Below are positions 26,027 to 34,637 of a DNA stretch of 64,000 nucleotides, one piece after another. Position numbers and translations under genes: made by a program. The notes below the pieces were generated by a model. It saw only the letters and a list, made by a program, of their open reading frames with translations. It did not search any database and had not been told where the DNA came from. Where the stretch lies: NCBI RefSeq assembly GCF_900115755.1, contig NZ_FOXQ01000002.1, forward strand, positions 310,001 to 374,000. The letters are read 5' to 3'. The first letter of the stretch is position 1. Each line of letters opens with the position of its first letter. The DNA comes from Parafilimonas terrae (GTDB lineage: Bacteria; Bacteroidota; Bacteroidia; Chitinophagales; Chitinophagaceae).

Positions 26027-26245
26027 GTGGCAAAATTATTCTCAAACACGCAAATGTGTAAAGAATTATCAACCGTTTAACTAATTGTGTAAAAGGCCGT
26101 TTTGAAAAGTAAGCAAAAGTTATAAGATAAACACAACAGGAAAAACATCTAAAAAAAATTATAAAGATGCCTGTGTTACTATGCATGAAAATTAAAAAAT
26201 GTGGTTTGGTATGGAATTGGTTTAATTAATCGGAAAAAAGAATTT

Positions 26246-26803
26246 ATGAAAAACGAATCCACATCAAAAACCACTTCACGTACTACATCTAAAAGCGCTT
26301 CTAACGGGTCAGGCCACAAAGAAAATCTTTCAAAGATTTTTGAAGACACGCTGAAAGACATCTATTGGGCAGAAAAACATCTTTCCAAAGCATTACCCAA
26401 AATGAGTAAAGCTGCCTACGATGAGCAGTTAAGTGCGGCTTTCGACAATCATTTAAAAGAAACAGAAGGGCATATTGAAAGGCTGGAACAGGTGTTTGAA
26501 CAACTTGGTAAAAAAGCGCAGGCAAAAAAATGCCCTGCTATGGAAGGCCTGGTGGAAGAAGGCAAAGAAGCAATAGAAGAATACGATAAAGGTTATGCAC
26601 GGGATGCAGCCCTTATCATCGCCGCACAAAAAGTAGAGCATTATGAAATTGCAGCTTACGGTTCTTTAAAAGCACATGCAAAAATGATGGGTGAAGATGA
26701 AATTGTTTCTTTACTTGAACAAACAGAACAGGAAGAAGGCAATGCTGATAAAAAGCTTACGCAAATTTCAAAAACTGTAAATGAACAGGCCTACAGTGCA
26801 TAA
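26246..26803 (+). CDS. DUF892 ferritin-like protein (YciF/YciE type)
   Basis: 185 aa from the ATG at 26246; an upstream start adds 15 residues of poor character. The first 25-30 residues are a Ser/Thr/Lys-rich tail, and the rest is the four-helix ferritin-like DUF892 domain with metal-type residues in LKDIYWAEKHLSKALPKM, FDNHLKETEGHIERLEQVF and AAQKVEHYEIAAYGSLKA. Related YciF proteins are induced by stress, and iron or oxidant defence is likely. A 56-codon gene follows after 45 bp and the pair is closed by a strong terminator. Confidence 0.9.
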   Translation: MKNESTSKTTSRTTSKSASNGSGHKENLSKIFEDTLKDIYWAEKHLSKALPKMSKAAYDEQLSAAFDNHLKETEGHIERLEQVFEQLGKKAQAKKCPAMEGLVEEGKEAIEEYDKGYARDAALIIAAQKVEHYEIAAYGSLKAHAKMMGEDEIVSLLEQTEQEEGNADKKLTQISKTVNEQAYSA

Positions 26804-26848
26804 TGCAAGTGAAATAAATTTATTATTGAATCATTTAAATTAAATATT

Positions 26849-27019
26849 ATGAATAAGAAGATAATTGCAGGCGCAGTAATTGCATTGGCAGCCGGTATAG
26901 CCACATATATCTACAGGCGTAACAAAAATAAAATAAATGAATATGCAGCAGATGCATACGATGAAATAGGAGATACAATGCATGTTACAGAAGACAGGCT
27001 TGAAACAGCTTTCTCTTAA
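26849..27019 (+). CDS. Small membrane-anchored protein, 56 aa
   Basis: Translated by hand: MNKKIIAGAVIALAAGIATY then IYRRNKNK and an acidic tail ending ETAFS. One N-terminal hydrophobic segment (about 5-20) followed by a basic stop-transfer sequence suggests a single-pass membrane peptide with a short acidic cytoplasmic end. It is too short for the usual length filters, but has a good start, a 45-bp spacing from the DUF892 gene and a terminator 27 bp after its stop. Function unknown. Confidence 0.7.
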   Translation: MNKKIIAGAVIALAAGIATYIYRRNKNKINEYAADAYDEIGDTMHVTEDRLETAFS

Positions 27020-27046
27020 TTGTTTTCCAACCTTAGATTAAAACAG

Positions 27047-27072
27047 AACCCCGCCATCGGCGGGGTTTTTGT
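27047..27072 (+). terminator. Rho-independent terminator
   Basis: AACCCCGCC-ATC-GGCGGGGTT followed by TTTTG: a 9-bp GC-rich stem with a 3-nt loop. It closes the DUF892 and small-protein transcript. Confidence 0.92.
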
Positions 27073-27094
27073 TTGAACACTATTAAAAAAGGTA

Positions 27095-28066
27095 ATGAAA
27101 AAGCGTTTGTCTGTAAAAGGGTTGTTTGAAGTTTTTAAAGAATCATTTAAAGGATTTGGAAATGATAAAGTAACCAAGCTTAGCGGCAGCCTTGCTTATT
27201 ACACCGTTTTTTCATTAGGCCCGCTAATGGTAATTATTATTTCTTTATGCAGCATTTTTTTAGGCCGCGAAGCCATTGAAGGAAGAGTGTATGATCAGCT
27301 TGTAAATTTTGTGGGTGCCGATACCGCTTTGCAATTACAACAGGTAATTAAAAATGGTTTCATAAATGGTAAAGGCGCTTTTGCGGCCATTATTGGCGTT
27401 ATCACTTTATTAATAGGCGCTACCACTGTTTTTGGGGACATCCAGGATTCCATTAATAAAATATGGAACCTTAAACCCAAGCCTAAAAAAGGCTGGCTTA
27501 AAATGCTTCGCAACAGGTTTTTATCTTTTTCAGTAATAGCAAGCCTTGGTTTTTTATTGCTGGTATCGCTGGGTATATCTGCCATTATAGAAACTTTAAT
27601 GAGCAGTTTTAAAACCCGCTATCCAGATGTAGCGGTTCACATTGTTTACATTATAAACCTGGTATTAACATTCGGCATAACGACGCTGATATTTGCAGTA
27701 ATATTTAAAGTGCTGCCTGATGCACAGATTAAATGGAAAGATATAATGTCCGGCGCTGTTGCCACTTCTGTATTATTCATGTTGGGCAAATTCGCCATTT
27801 CATTTTATATAGCTAAAACAAATGTAGGCAGCACGTATGGCGCGGCAGGTTCCATTGTAATCCTGCTGGTATGGGTATATTACTCTTCAATTATTCTATA
27901 TTTTGGCGCGGAATTCACAAAGGCTTACGCTGTTAAATATGGCTCTTCCATTCATCCTAACGATTATGCGGTTACCATGAAACAGGTGGAAGTTGAAACG
28001 GGCGAACAAACTGTGCAATCAAATGAAAAAAAGGATGTGGCTGCAAATAAAAAACAAGTGAAATAG
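27095..28066 (+). CDS. YihY/BrkB-family inner-membrane protein
   Basis: 323 aa with six predicted membrane helices and the family motifs KLSGSLAYYTVFSLGPLMVI, GATTVFGDIQDSINKIWNL and YGAAGSIVILLVWVYYSSIILYFGAEFTKAYA. Formerly annotated as ribonuclease BN, now regarded as an uncharacterised membrane family. The C-terminal 50 residues are charged and cytoplasmic. It is expressed independently, starting 23 bp after a strong terminator. Confidence 0.9.
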   Translation: MKKRLSVKGLFEVFKESFKGFGNDKVTKLSGSLAYYTVFSLGPLMVIIISLCSIFLGREAIEGRVYDQLVNFVGADTALQLQQVIKNGFINGKGAFAAIIGVITLLIGATTVFGDIQDSINKIWNLKPKPKKGWLKMLRNRFLSFSVIASLGFLLLVSLGISAIIETLMSSFKTRYPDVAVHIVYIINLVLTFGITTLIFAVIFKVLPDAQIKWKDIMSGAVATSVLFMLGKFAISFYIAKTNVGSTYGAAGSIVILLVWVYYSSIILYFGAEFTKAYAVKYGSSIHPNDYAVTMKQVEVETGEQTVQSNEKKDVAANKKQVK

Positions 28067-28194
28067 TTAAATATATTTCTGGTTTTCAGGTTCCGGGCAT
28101 TCTAAGTTAATCACATGATTTAAACATTATATCTTGCAGCATTTTGTAACTGCTACTTGTATCTGTAGCTTAGTAGTTTGTTTTATTTGAAGTG

Positions 28195-30288
28195 ATGAAA
28201 TTATACCCGGAATCAGCAGAACAACAGCTTGAATTTTCTAAAATAAAAAACCTTTTAGCCGCATATTGCGATACTGATTATGCAAAAGAAAAGGTATCGC
28301 AGCTTCGCATTCATACCAAGAAAGAAATCATACAGCTCCAGTTGCAGCAGGCCCATGAATGTAAACTCGTAGTGGAGCAAGGCCAGTCATTGCCCAATAA
28401 TTTCAGTTTAAACCTAAACCGCAGTTTAAAATTATTAAGTATAGAAGGCGGTGTATTACAAACGGAAGATTTTATAAACATCCGCAAACTGGCTGCCAAT
28501 ACAGAAAGAATATTCCGCTGGTTTGATGCGGAGCGCAGGCTGGCCTATGCCGCGTTATATAAAGTGCTGGAAAATTCTTACTATGAAAAAACCATCATGC
28601 AAATGATTGATGAAATATTTGATGATGGCGGCAATATAAAAGATAATGCCAGCGAAGCACTTCAAAAAATAAGGCAAAACCTTTTTCGCAAACGCAATGA
28701 ATTAAGGCGTGTATTTGAGAAAGCCGTAGCCCGTTTGAACAGGGCCGGATACAGTGCGGAAATTGAAGAAAGTTTCAGCAATGGCAGGCGGGTAGTGGCT
28801 GTTTTTTCAGAATATAAACGGCAGGTAAAAGGCATTTTGCATGGCGAAAGCGACAGCCGTAAAACAGCTTTCATAGAACCCGAAGAAACCATAGAATTAA
28901 ATAATGAAGTTTTTTCGCTGGAAAATGAAGAGAAGAAAGAAATCTACCGGATTTTAAAACAGTTAACGGCGAACCTTTCCGTTTACGGCGGCCTTCTGTT
29001 GCAATGGCTGCAGATTGCCGGTGAATATGACTTTATAAATGCCAAGGCAAAATTTGGTATTGATATAAAAGGCAATTTTCCAAATATTTCAGATAAAGCC
29101 ATCGTTGATTTAAGGGAAGCATATCATCCGTTATTACTGCTGCATAATAAGCAATCGGGCAGGCAAACCATCCCGGTTACATTAAGGCTTGATGAACAAA
29201 ACCGCCTGCTTGTTATAAGCGGCCCTAATGCCGGTGGTAAAACTGTTACCATGAAAACCATCGGGCTTAACCAGGTGATGCTGCAAAGCGGGTTGCTGGT
29301 GCCGGTGCACCACGATTCTGAAATGGGTATTTTCAAACAATTATTTATTCACATAGGCGATACGCAAAGCATAGAATTTGACCTGAGCACTTATTCTTCG
29401 CATTTGCTGCACATGAAATATTTTATTGAACATGCAAATGGCAAAACATTGTTTTTTATTGATGAACTGGGCAGCGGCACAGACCCTAATCTTGGCGGTG
29501 CTTTCGCAGAAATTATTTTAAATGAGCTTAACCGCAAACATGCTTTCGGAATAGTTACAACTCATTACCTTAACCTTAAAACGTTTGCCAATAAAACTCC
29601 TGGAATTATTAACGGTTCCATGATGTTTGATGAAGAAAACCTTCAACCTTTATTCAAATTATCTGTTGGAAAACCGGGCAGTTCTTATACCTTTGCAATA
29701 GCAGAACGCATTGGTTTACCCAAACACCTCATTGCGAATGCTAAAAAGCTGGTTGATGAAAATCATTTCCGTTTGGATAAGTTGTTAAACAGAACGGAAA
29801 AGGATCTTCAAACATTGCAAAAGGAAAAGCTCGATCTGAAAAAGTTATTGTCCGAAAATGAGCAACTGAAAAAGCAATTATCAACTGAATTAAGTAGGGA
29901 AAAGCACAGGCAGCAAATTGAAGTGTTAAAACTTCAGAATAAGGTTACTGAAGAGCGGATAGCTTATCTCAGGGAAATGGAGCGTAAGCTTAAACAGATT
30001 GTTTTAGATTGGAAAAAGACCGAGAATAAAAATGAGGTAATTAAGCAGTTACAGGAACTTTTATTTAAGCGTAAGGATAACCAGGTTAAGAACAGGCTGG
30101 AAAAGAAAATTGAATCAAAATACAGGGAATTACAAACGCCTGTTTCAGTTGGTTCAAAAGTAAAAATGAAAAAGAATTTCCAGGTAGGCGAAGTAAAGGA
30201 AATACGCGGTAAAAGGGCTGTAGTGCAAATTGGAATGGTTCCAATTAATATTGATTTGAACGATCTCGTACCCGTGGAAGAGAAATAA
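28195..30288 (+). CDS. MutS2-family ATPase lacking the C-terminal Smr nuclease domain
   Basis: 697 aa from ATG 28195 (a GTG codon directly precedes it). Core and clamp regions are followed by the ABC-type ATPase with Walker A SGPNAGGKTVTMKTIG, Walker B TLFFIDELGSGTDP and GIVTTHYLNLKTFA. A long coiled coil (about 540-650) and a KOW-like beta segment (VGSKVKMKKNFQVGEVKEIRG) follow. Typical MutS2 proteins reach about 780 aa and end in an Smr endonuclease domain, absent here: the stop comes directly after the beta segment. MutS2 suppresses recombination or rescues collided ribosomes in other bacteria; without Smr this copy may act only through the ATPase. Confidence 0.9.
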   Translation: MKLYPESAEQQLEFSKIKNLLAAYCDTDYAKEKVSQLRIHTKKEIIQLQLQQAHECKLVVEQGQSLPNNFSLNLNRSLKLLSIEGGVLQTEDFINIRKLAANTERIFRWFDAERRLAYAALYKVLENSYYEKTIMQMIDEIFDDGGNIKDNASEALQKIRQNLFRKRNELRRVFEKAVARLNRAGYSAEIEESFSNGRRVVAVFSEYKRQVKGILHGESDSRKTAFIEPEETIELNNEVFSLENEEKKEIYRILKQLTANLSVYGGLLLQWLQIAGEYDFINAKAKFGIDIKGNFPNISDKAIVDLREAYHPLLLLHNKQSGRQTIPVTLRLDEQNRLLVISGPNAGGKTVTMKTIGLNQVMLQSGLLVPVHHDSEMGIFKQLFIHIGDTQSIEFDLSTYSSHLLHMKYFIEHANGKTLFFIDELGSGTDPNLGGAFAEIILNELNRKHAFGIVTTHYLNLKTFANKTPGIINGSMMFDEENLQPLFKLSVGKPGSSYTFAIAERIGLPKHLIANAKKLVDENHFRLDKLLNRTEKDLQTLQKEKLDLKKLLSENEQLKKQLSTELSREKHRQQIEVLKLQNKVTEERIAYLREMERKLKQIVLDWKKTENKNEVIKQLQELLFKRKDNQVKNRLEKKIESKYRELQTPVSVGSKVKMKKNFQVGEVKEIRGKRAVVQIGMVPINIDLNDLVPVEEK

Positions 30289-30305
30289 GAGGAGTAATAA
30301 CACAT

Positions 30306-30701
30306 ATGCCAGCTTTTGATAAAGTATTATTTATTGATGACGACATCATAACGGTAAAGATTTGCGAACGCTTAATAAAGCTTACGGACTTTGCTGCTGA
30401 ATTTGTTTCGTGCGAAGACGGTAGTAAGGCGCAAACTTTTTTAATGAAAAATACCGATAATTTGCCCGACCTGATATTCGTTGACCTGAATATGAGCGTG
30501 ATGAACGGGTGGGAGTTTATTGAGTGGTTTAATGTTTGGTCTGAAACAATAACTAAAGACATTCCCGTATATATATTTTCTTCGAGTTTATACAAGGAAG
30601 ATTATGACAGGGCCAGCAGTTATAAAACTGCGGGCTTTATTATAAAACCCATTACTGTTGAACATCTTTCAAAAATAACAGCCAAATATGCTTCCACGTA
30701 A
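30306..30701 (+). CDS. Single-domain response regulator (CheY-like)
   Basis: 131 aa receiver domain with no output domain. The acidic pocket is VLFIDDDIITV, the phospho-acceptor Asp is in LIFVDLNMSVMNGWEF, the conserved Ser is in VYIFSSSLYKED, and Lys is in AGFIIKPITVEHL. It starts 17 bp after mutS2, possibly co-transcribed. No histidine kinase is nearby, so the partner is unknown. Confidence 0.93.
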   Translation: MPAFDKVLFIDDDIITVKICERLIKLTDFAAEFVSCEDGSKAQTFLMKNTDNLPDLIFVDLNMSVMNGWEFIEWFNVWSETITKDIPVYIFSSSLYKEDYDRASSYKTAGFIIKPITVEHLSKITAKYAST

Positions 30702-30717
30702 TTTATGTTATAAAGCC

Positions 30718-30747
30718 TTTGCTGATACCGTTAACTAGCTACCTTTG
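30718..30747 (+). promoter_or_regulatory. Bacteroidetes-type promoter of glutaryl-CoA dehydrogenase gene
   Basis: TTTG (30718-30721), an 18-bp spacer, then TACCTTTG (30740-30747). Both elements match the TTTG / TAnnTTTG consensus for the main sigma factor of the phylum. The start codon is 32 bp downstream. Confidence 0.7.
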
Positions 30748-30779
30748 CCGGGCTTTATTTACTTATTAAAAAACACGCG

Positions 30780-31964
30780 ATGGCTTCCAGGACCGACAAT
30801 TTTCAATCGCCGGATTATTACCTTATAGATGAACTGTTAAGCGATGAACACAAGCTTGTTCGCGATACAGTACGCAATTATGTAAAGAAAGAAATTTCCC
30901 CCATTATTGAAGACTATGCGCAGCGCGCAGAATTCCCGGAATTTATAGTAAAGCAAATGGGTGAACTTGGCTGTTTTGGCCCAACCATTCCGCCTGAATA
31001 TGGCGGCGGCGGTTTGGATTATATCAGTTATGGATTAATGATGCAGGAACTGGAGCGCGGCGATAGCGGTGTTCGCTCAACAGCAAGCGTACAGGGCAGT
31101 TTGGTTATGCATCCCATTTATGCTTATGGCAGCGAAGAGCAACGTAAAAAATATTTACCTAAGCTGGCAAGCGGCGAATGGCTGGGATGTTTTGGCCTTA
31201 CCGAACCCGATTTTGGGAGCAATCCTGCGGGTATGGTAACGAATATTAAAGACGATGGCGATCATGTAATACTAAATGGCGCTAAAATGTGGATAAGCAA
31301 TGCGCCTTTTGCGCAGGTGGCGGTTGTTTGGGCCAAAGATGAATACGGAGAGATACGCGGTTTAGTTGTTGAGCATGGTATGGAAGGTTTTACAACGCCC
31401 ACAACGCATGGCAAATGGAGCCTGCGTGCCAGCGCTACGGGTGAACTCGTTTTTCATGATGTGCGCGTGCCCAAAGAAAATATTTTTCCAAACGTAAAAG
31501 GTTTAAAGGGGCCGCTTGGCTGTTTAACCAAAGCCCGTTATGGCATTGCCTGGGGCGCCCTTGGTGCTGCTATGGATTGTTATGATACAGCGCTCCAATA
31601 CAGCAAAGAACGCGTGCAGTTTGATAAACCTATCGGTGCATTCCAGTTACAGCAAAAAAAGCTGGCTGAAATGATAACCGAAATAACAAAAGCACAACTG
31701 CTTGTCTGGCGGCTTGGTGTTTTAATGAATGAAGACCGGGCAACACCTGCACAGGTAAGTATGGCCAAGCGCAACAGTTGCGAAATAGCCGCGGATATTG
31801 CCCGTAATGCAAGGGCCATGCTTGGCGGCATGGGTATTACCGGCGAATACAGTATTATGCGCCACATGATGAACCTTGAAAGCGTACTCACTTATGAAGG
31901 CACACATGATATTCATTTGCTTGTAACCGGGATGGATGTAACGGGTTTTAATGCGTTTAAATAA
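30780..31964 (+). CDS. Glutaryl-CoA dehydrogenase-like acyl-CoA dehydrogenase
   Basis: 394 aa FAD enzyme. Converts glutaryl-CoA to crotonyl-CoA in lysine/tryptophan breakdown. Subfamily signs are ELERGDSGVRSTASVQGSLVM, WLGCFGLTEPDFGSNPAGM, LRASATGELVFHDVRVP and the C-terminal YEGTHDIHLLVTGMDVTGF. A saccharopine dehydrogenase gene 20 kb away could belong to the same lysine pathway, but that link is only suggestive. Confidence 0.88.
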   Translation: MASRTDNFQSPDYYLIDELLSDEHKLVRDTVRNYVKKEISPIIEDYAQRAEFPEFIVKQMGELGCFGPTIPPEYGGGGLDYISYGLMMQELERGDSGVRSTASVQGSLVMHPIYAYGSEEQRKKYLPKLASGEWLGCFGLTEPDFGSNPAGMVTNIKDDGDHVILNGAKMWISNAPFAQVAVVWAKDEYGEIRGLVVEHGMEGFTTPTTHGKWSLRASATGELVFHDVRVPKENIFPNVKGLKGPLGCLTKARYGIAWGALGAAMDCYDTALQYSKERVQFDKPIGAFQLQQKKLAEMITEITKAQLLVWRLGVLMNEDRATPAQVSMAKRNSCEIAADIARNARAMLGGMGITGEYSIMRHMMNLESVLTYEGTHDIHLLVTGMDVTGFNAFK

Positions 31965-32030
31965 TCAGGTGAACGAAGATTAGGGATGTAAGATTTGCAG
32001 ATTTTTTTATTGCCTCAATGTAGTTACGTT

Positions 32031-32717
32031 TTAAACCTGCTTTAATGCAGAACGTTCTTCCAGTATGCGTTCTGCAATCATCATGTCAACCGGCCTTGTG
32101 ATTTTTATATTATCATATTCACCTTCCGTTAAAAAAATTTCAGTACCATAAGTTTCCACTACGGTTGCTTCATCTGTAAAAGCATCTGTATATTCCTGTT
32201 CAAAAGCCGGCAGAATAATATTGCTTAAAAATGTTTGCGGGGTTTGAATAATGCGAACATCTTCCCGCTTTGCAACGGTATGACAGGCATGATTTACGAT
32301 GCGTATGCTGTCTGTTGCAGCAACAGCAGGAACAGCGCTTCCATGTTCCAATGCATTTTTATAACAGCGCTGAATTAATGGCACTGAAACAAGACAGCGC
32401 ACAGCATCATGCACAAAAACCACAGATTCTTCTTTAATTTCTTTAAGGCCGCATTGCACGGAATGAAAGCGTGTATCGCCGCCTGTAATGATATTTATCC
32501 GGTCCTTTACTTCAAAGCTCTCAATAATAGCCTTGCCTTTTTGAATATGCTGGGCGGGTAAAACCAATATGATTTTTAAATCACTGTATGCCCGTAAAAA
32601 GGTGTCGAGTGTGTACCATAAAACAGCTTTTCCTTTCAGCAGCAAAAATTGTTTAGGTATAATATTGCCCATTCTTTTACCAGATCCGCCTGCAACTATT
32701 ACCGCATATTTTTTCAT
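32031..32717 (-). CDS. ispD: 2-C-methyl-D-erythritol 4-phosphate cytidylyltransferase IspD
   Basis: 228 aa. Couples CTP with MEP in the non-mevalonate isoprenoid pathway. Nucleotide-binding motif IVAGGSGKRMGNIIPKQFLLL at the N-terminus, then FVHDAVRCLVS and QTPQTFLSNI, then TDEATVVETYG and GEYDNIKITRPVDM are all IspD hallmarks. Single gene. Confidence 0.95.
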   Translation of the reverse strand: MKKYAVIVAGGSGKRMGNIIPKQFLLLKGKAVLWYTLDTFLRAYSDLKIILVLPAQHIQKGKAIIESFEVKDRINIITGGDTRFHSVQCGLKEIKEESVVFVHDAVRCLVSVPLIQRCYKNALEHGSAVPAVAATDSIRIVNHACHTVAKREDVRIIQTPQTFLSNIILPAFEQEYTDAFTDEATVVETYGTEIFLTEGEYDNIKITRPVDMMIAERILEERSALKQV

Positions 32718-32847
32718 TCAAAAATGTTTGTTTTTTTCAATTGCCTCATAAAGCCGTGCTATGTACATCGCCTTGTGTGAGGAAGATTATTATGCCGGTT
32801 TCATCGGGTAAAGAAAACGATTATTTCTTACTGATAATGGTGCAATA

Positions 32848-34356
32848 CTATTGTTTGGTGAATGTGTAAGGGTCGGTCTCAAGAAAGTCGTTCACTTTAA
32901 TATCAACTGAAACTACTCTGGCGCCGTCTGTTACAAAGTGCACGGGGAAAATTCCATAGGCTGGATTACTGTATTCAAGCAGCCACTCATTGCTATCCAT
33001 GTATTCAATTTTTGCAGTGAGGTTATGCTTGTTGAATTTTAAAACCATATCTCCGCCAACAATTCTTATCGACATATCCCCGAAAACAGGATTGGTATAA
33101 TCGCCTGTGTAAACGCTCAAGGAAAGCGGTGTTTTTTTATTCTTAACCCTTGCTTTATATGACTCTATTTCACTAAGCCTGCTGTTGCGGGCTTCAAGAT
33201 AATTTGGCAAAGCCAGGGCGCTGTAATCTTTTGAAGGCAAACCAAAATATGCATCCAATATTTTATAGCGAAGCAATTCAAAAAACGACTGGTTATCGTT
33301 GTTTGTAAAAATTGCAATACCAAGGTTTTCTTCCGGCACAAAACAGGTATTGGTTACAAAGCCATCAGCGCCGCCGGTGTGTTCAAATACCTGTTTGCCG
33401 CCATAATCGCTCATAAAAACGCCCAATCCATAACCGAAATAATGATAAGGCAGGAAAGCATTTTTGCGGCTGGTAATAATCGTATTCATATCCCTTGTGG
33501 TGCGAATGGCCGGCCAAGGAATAATCTGCTTGTCATTATAACGGCCACTGTCAAGCTGCATCAGCAACCATTTTGAAATATCTTTCACACAGCTTACGAT
33601 AGAACCGGCAGGGGCCATATTGTCAATATTATCATAAGGCAGTTTCTGTAAAGTTTCACTGAACGAATTACTATAAGGTGTTGCGGCGCCGGGCATTTGC
33701 TCCATATTATTACCAAGCGTGTGCGTGTTTTCCATGCCTAATGGCTCAACAATATTATCATACACATACACTTCCCATGGCTTGTGTGTAACTTTTTCAA
33801 TTACCTGGCCCGCAGTTAAAAAACAGGTATTGCAATAGCCCCATTGCTGCCTGAAATTGCCTGTTGGTTTCAGCAGGCGCATTTTATACATGAGCGAATC
33901 CCTTGAATACTGGGAATTCCAGAATGTAAAATCGCCCTGGAAAGTTTTTGTGCCGAGATGATGAGAGAGCATATCCCTTATGGTTACCAGCTCGGTTGTT
34001 GTGCTGTCATACACCCGGTACCAGGGGAAATATTTTGTGATTTTATCATTTAATGAAAGTTCATTTTCATAGTCAAGTTTTGCAAGCGATGTGCCGGTAA
34101 AAAGCTTGGTGTTGCTTGCAATCATAAAAAGCGTGTTCTCGTCAACAGGCTCTTTTGTTTCAAGATTACGAACGCCATAACCTTTCATTAAGACTACTTT
34201 GCCATCTTTTACAATTGCAATGGCAAGACCGGGAATCTTCCAGTCTTTCATGCCTTTGTTAATATAACTATCAATACTATCTTTTACAAAGGAGGGTTGA
34301 GATTTAGCGTACGTGATTCCCAAAAGCAGAAGGATACAAAGCATTGTCTTTTTCAT
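32848..34356 (-). CDS. Exported class C beta-lactamase-like serine hydrolase
   Basis: 502 aa with a signal peptide (to about residue 19). The serine beta-lactamase/D-aminopeptidase fold is shown by SxxK (MIASNTKLFTG), the YxN-type motif (GYCNTCF), and the third-box HTG (FEHTGGADGFV). About 100 C-terminal residues form a DUF3471-like beta domain. It is more likely a peptidase or esterase acting on D-amino-acid peptides or cell wall than a resistance enzyme. Confidence 0.88.
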   Translation of the reverse strand: MKKTMLCILLLLGITYAKSQPSFVKDSIDSYINKGMKDWKIPGLAIAIVKDGKVVLMKGYGVRNLETKEPVDENTLFMIASNTKLFTGTSLAKLDYENELSLNDKITKYFPWYRVYDSTTTELVTIRDMLSHHLGTKTFQGDFTFWNSQYSRDSLMYKMRLLKPTGNFRQQWGYCNTCFLTAGQVIEKVTHKPWEVYVYDNIVEPLGMENTHTLGNNMEQMPGAATPYSNSFSETLQKLPYDNIDNMAPAGSIVSCVKDISKWLLMQLDSGRYNDKQIIPWPAIRTTRDMNTIITSRKNAFLPYHYFGYGLGVFMSDYGGKQVFEHTGGADGFVTNTCFVPEENLGIAIFTNNDNQSFFELLRYKILDAYFGLPSKDYSALALPNYLEARNSRLSEIESYKARVKNKKTPLSLSVYTGDYTNPVFGDMSIRIVGGDMVLKFNKHNLTAKIEYMDSNEWLLEYSNPAYGIFPVHFVTDGARVVSVDIKVNDFLETDPYTFTKQ

Positions 34357-34637
34357 GATAGCAATTAAGCTTGAAAGATAATAATTTAATAAAATTGCCC
34401 TCCCTTAGCAAAAACCGTACGCAATTTTCTGTTTTACCTGTTGCTTAACTGCTGAATTCCGGATAATTATTTTTCATGCGATATTTTGCCTTCATGCAAT
34501 AAACGGGTACTCTCGCTTTTGAACCTGCCGGTGTGCCGTTATTATTTTTATGTGTATTTTAATGAGAAGGCCATACAGCAAGTGATTGTTCGCTTTGCCG
34601 CTTTCTCTTATCTTCGTTACACTTCTAAATTTTTTTT

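Noticed and set aside
28081-28191. Possible tRNA in the gap before mutS2 (ATCTGTAGCTTAGTAG resembles a D-arm)
   Set aside because: No matching acceptor, anticodon or T-arm (GGTTCGAATCC-like) sequence follows.
32848-34356. Beta-lactamase resistance gene
   Set aside because: The SxxK/YxN/HTG pattern with a DUF3471-like tail fits general serine hydrolases; nothing points to antibiotic hydrolysis.
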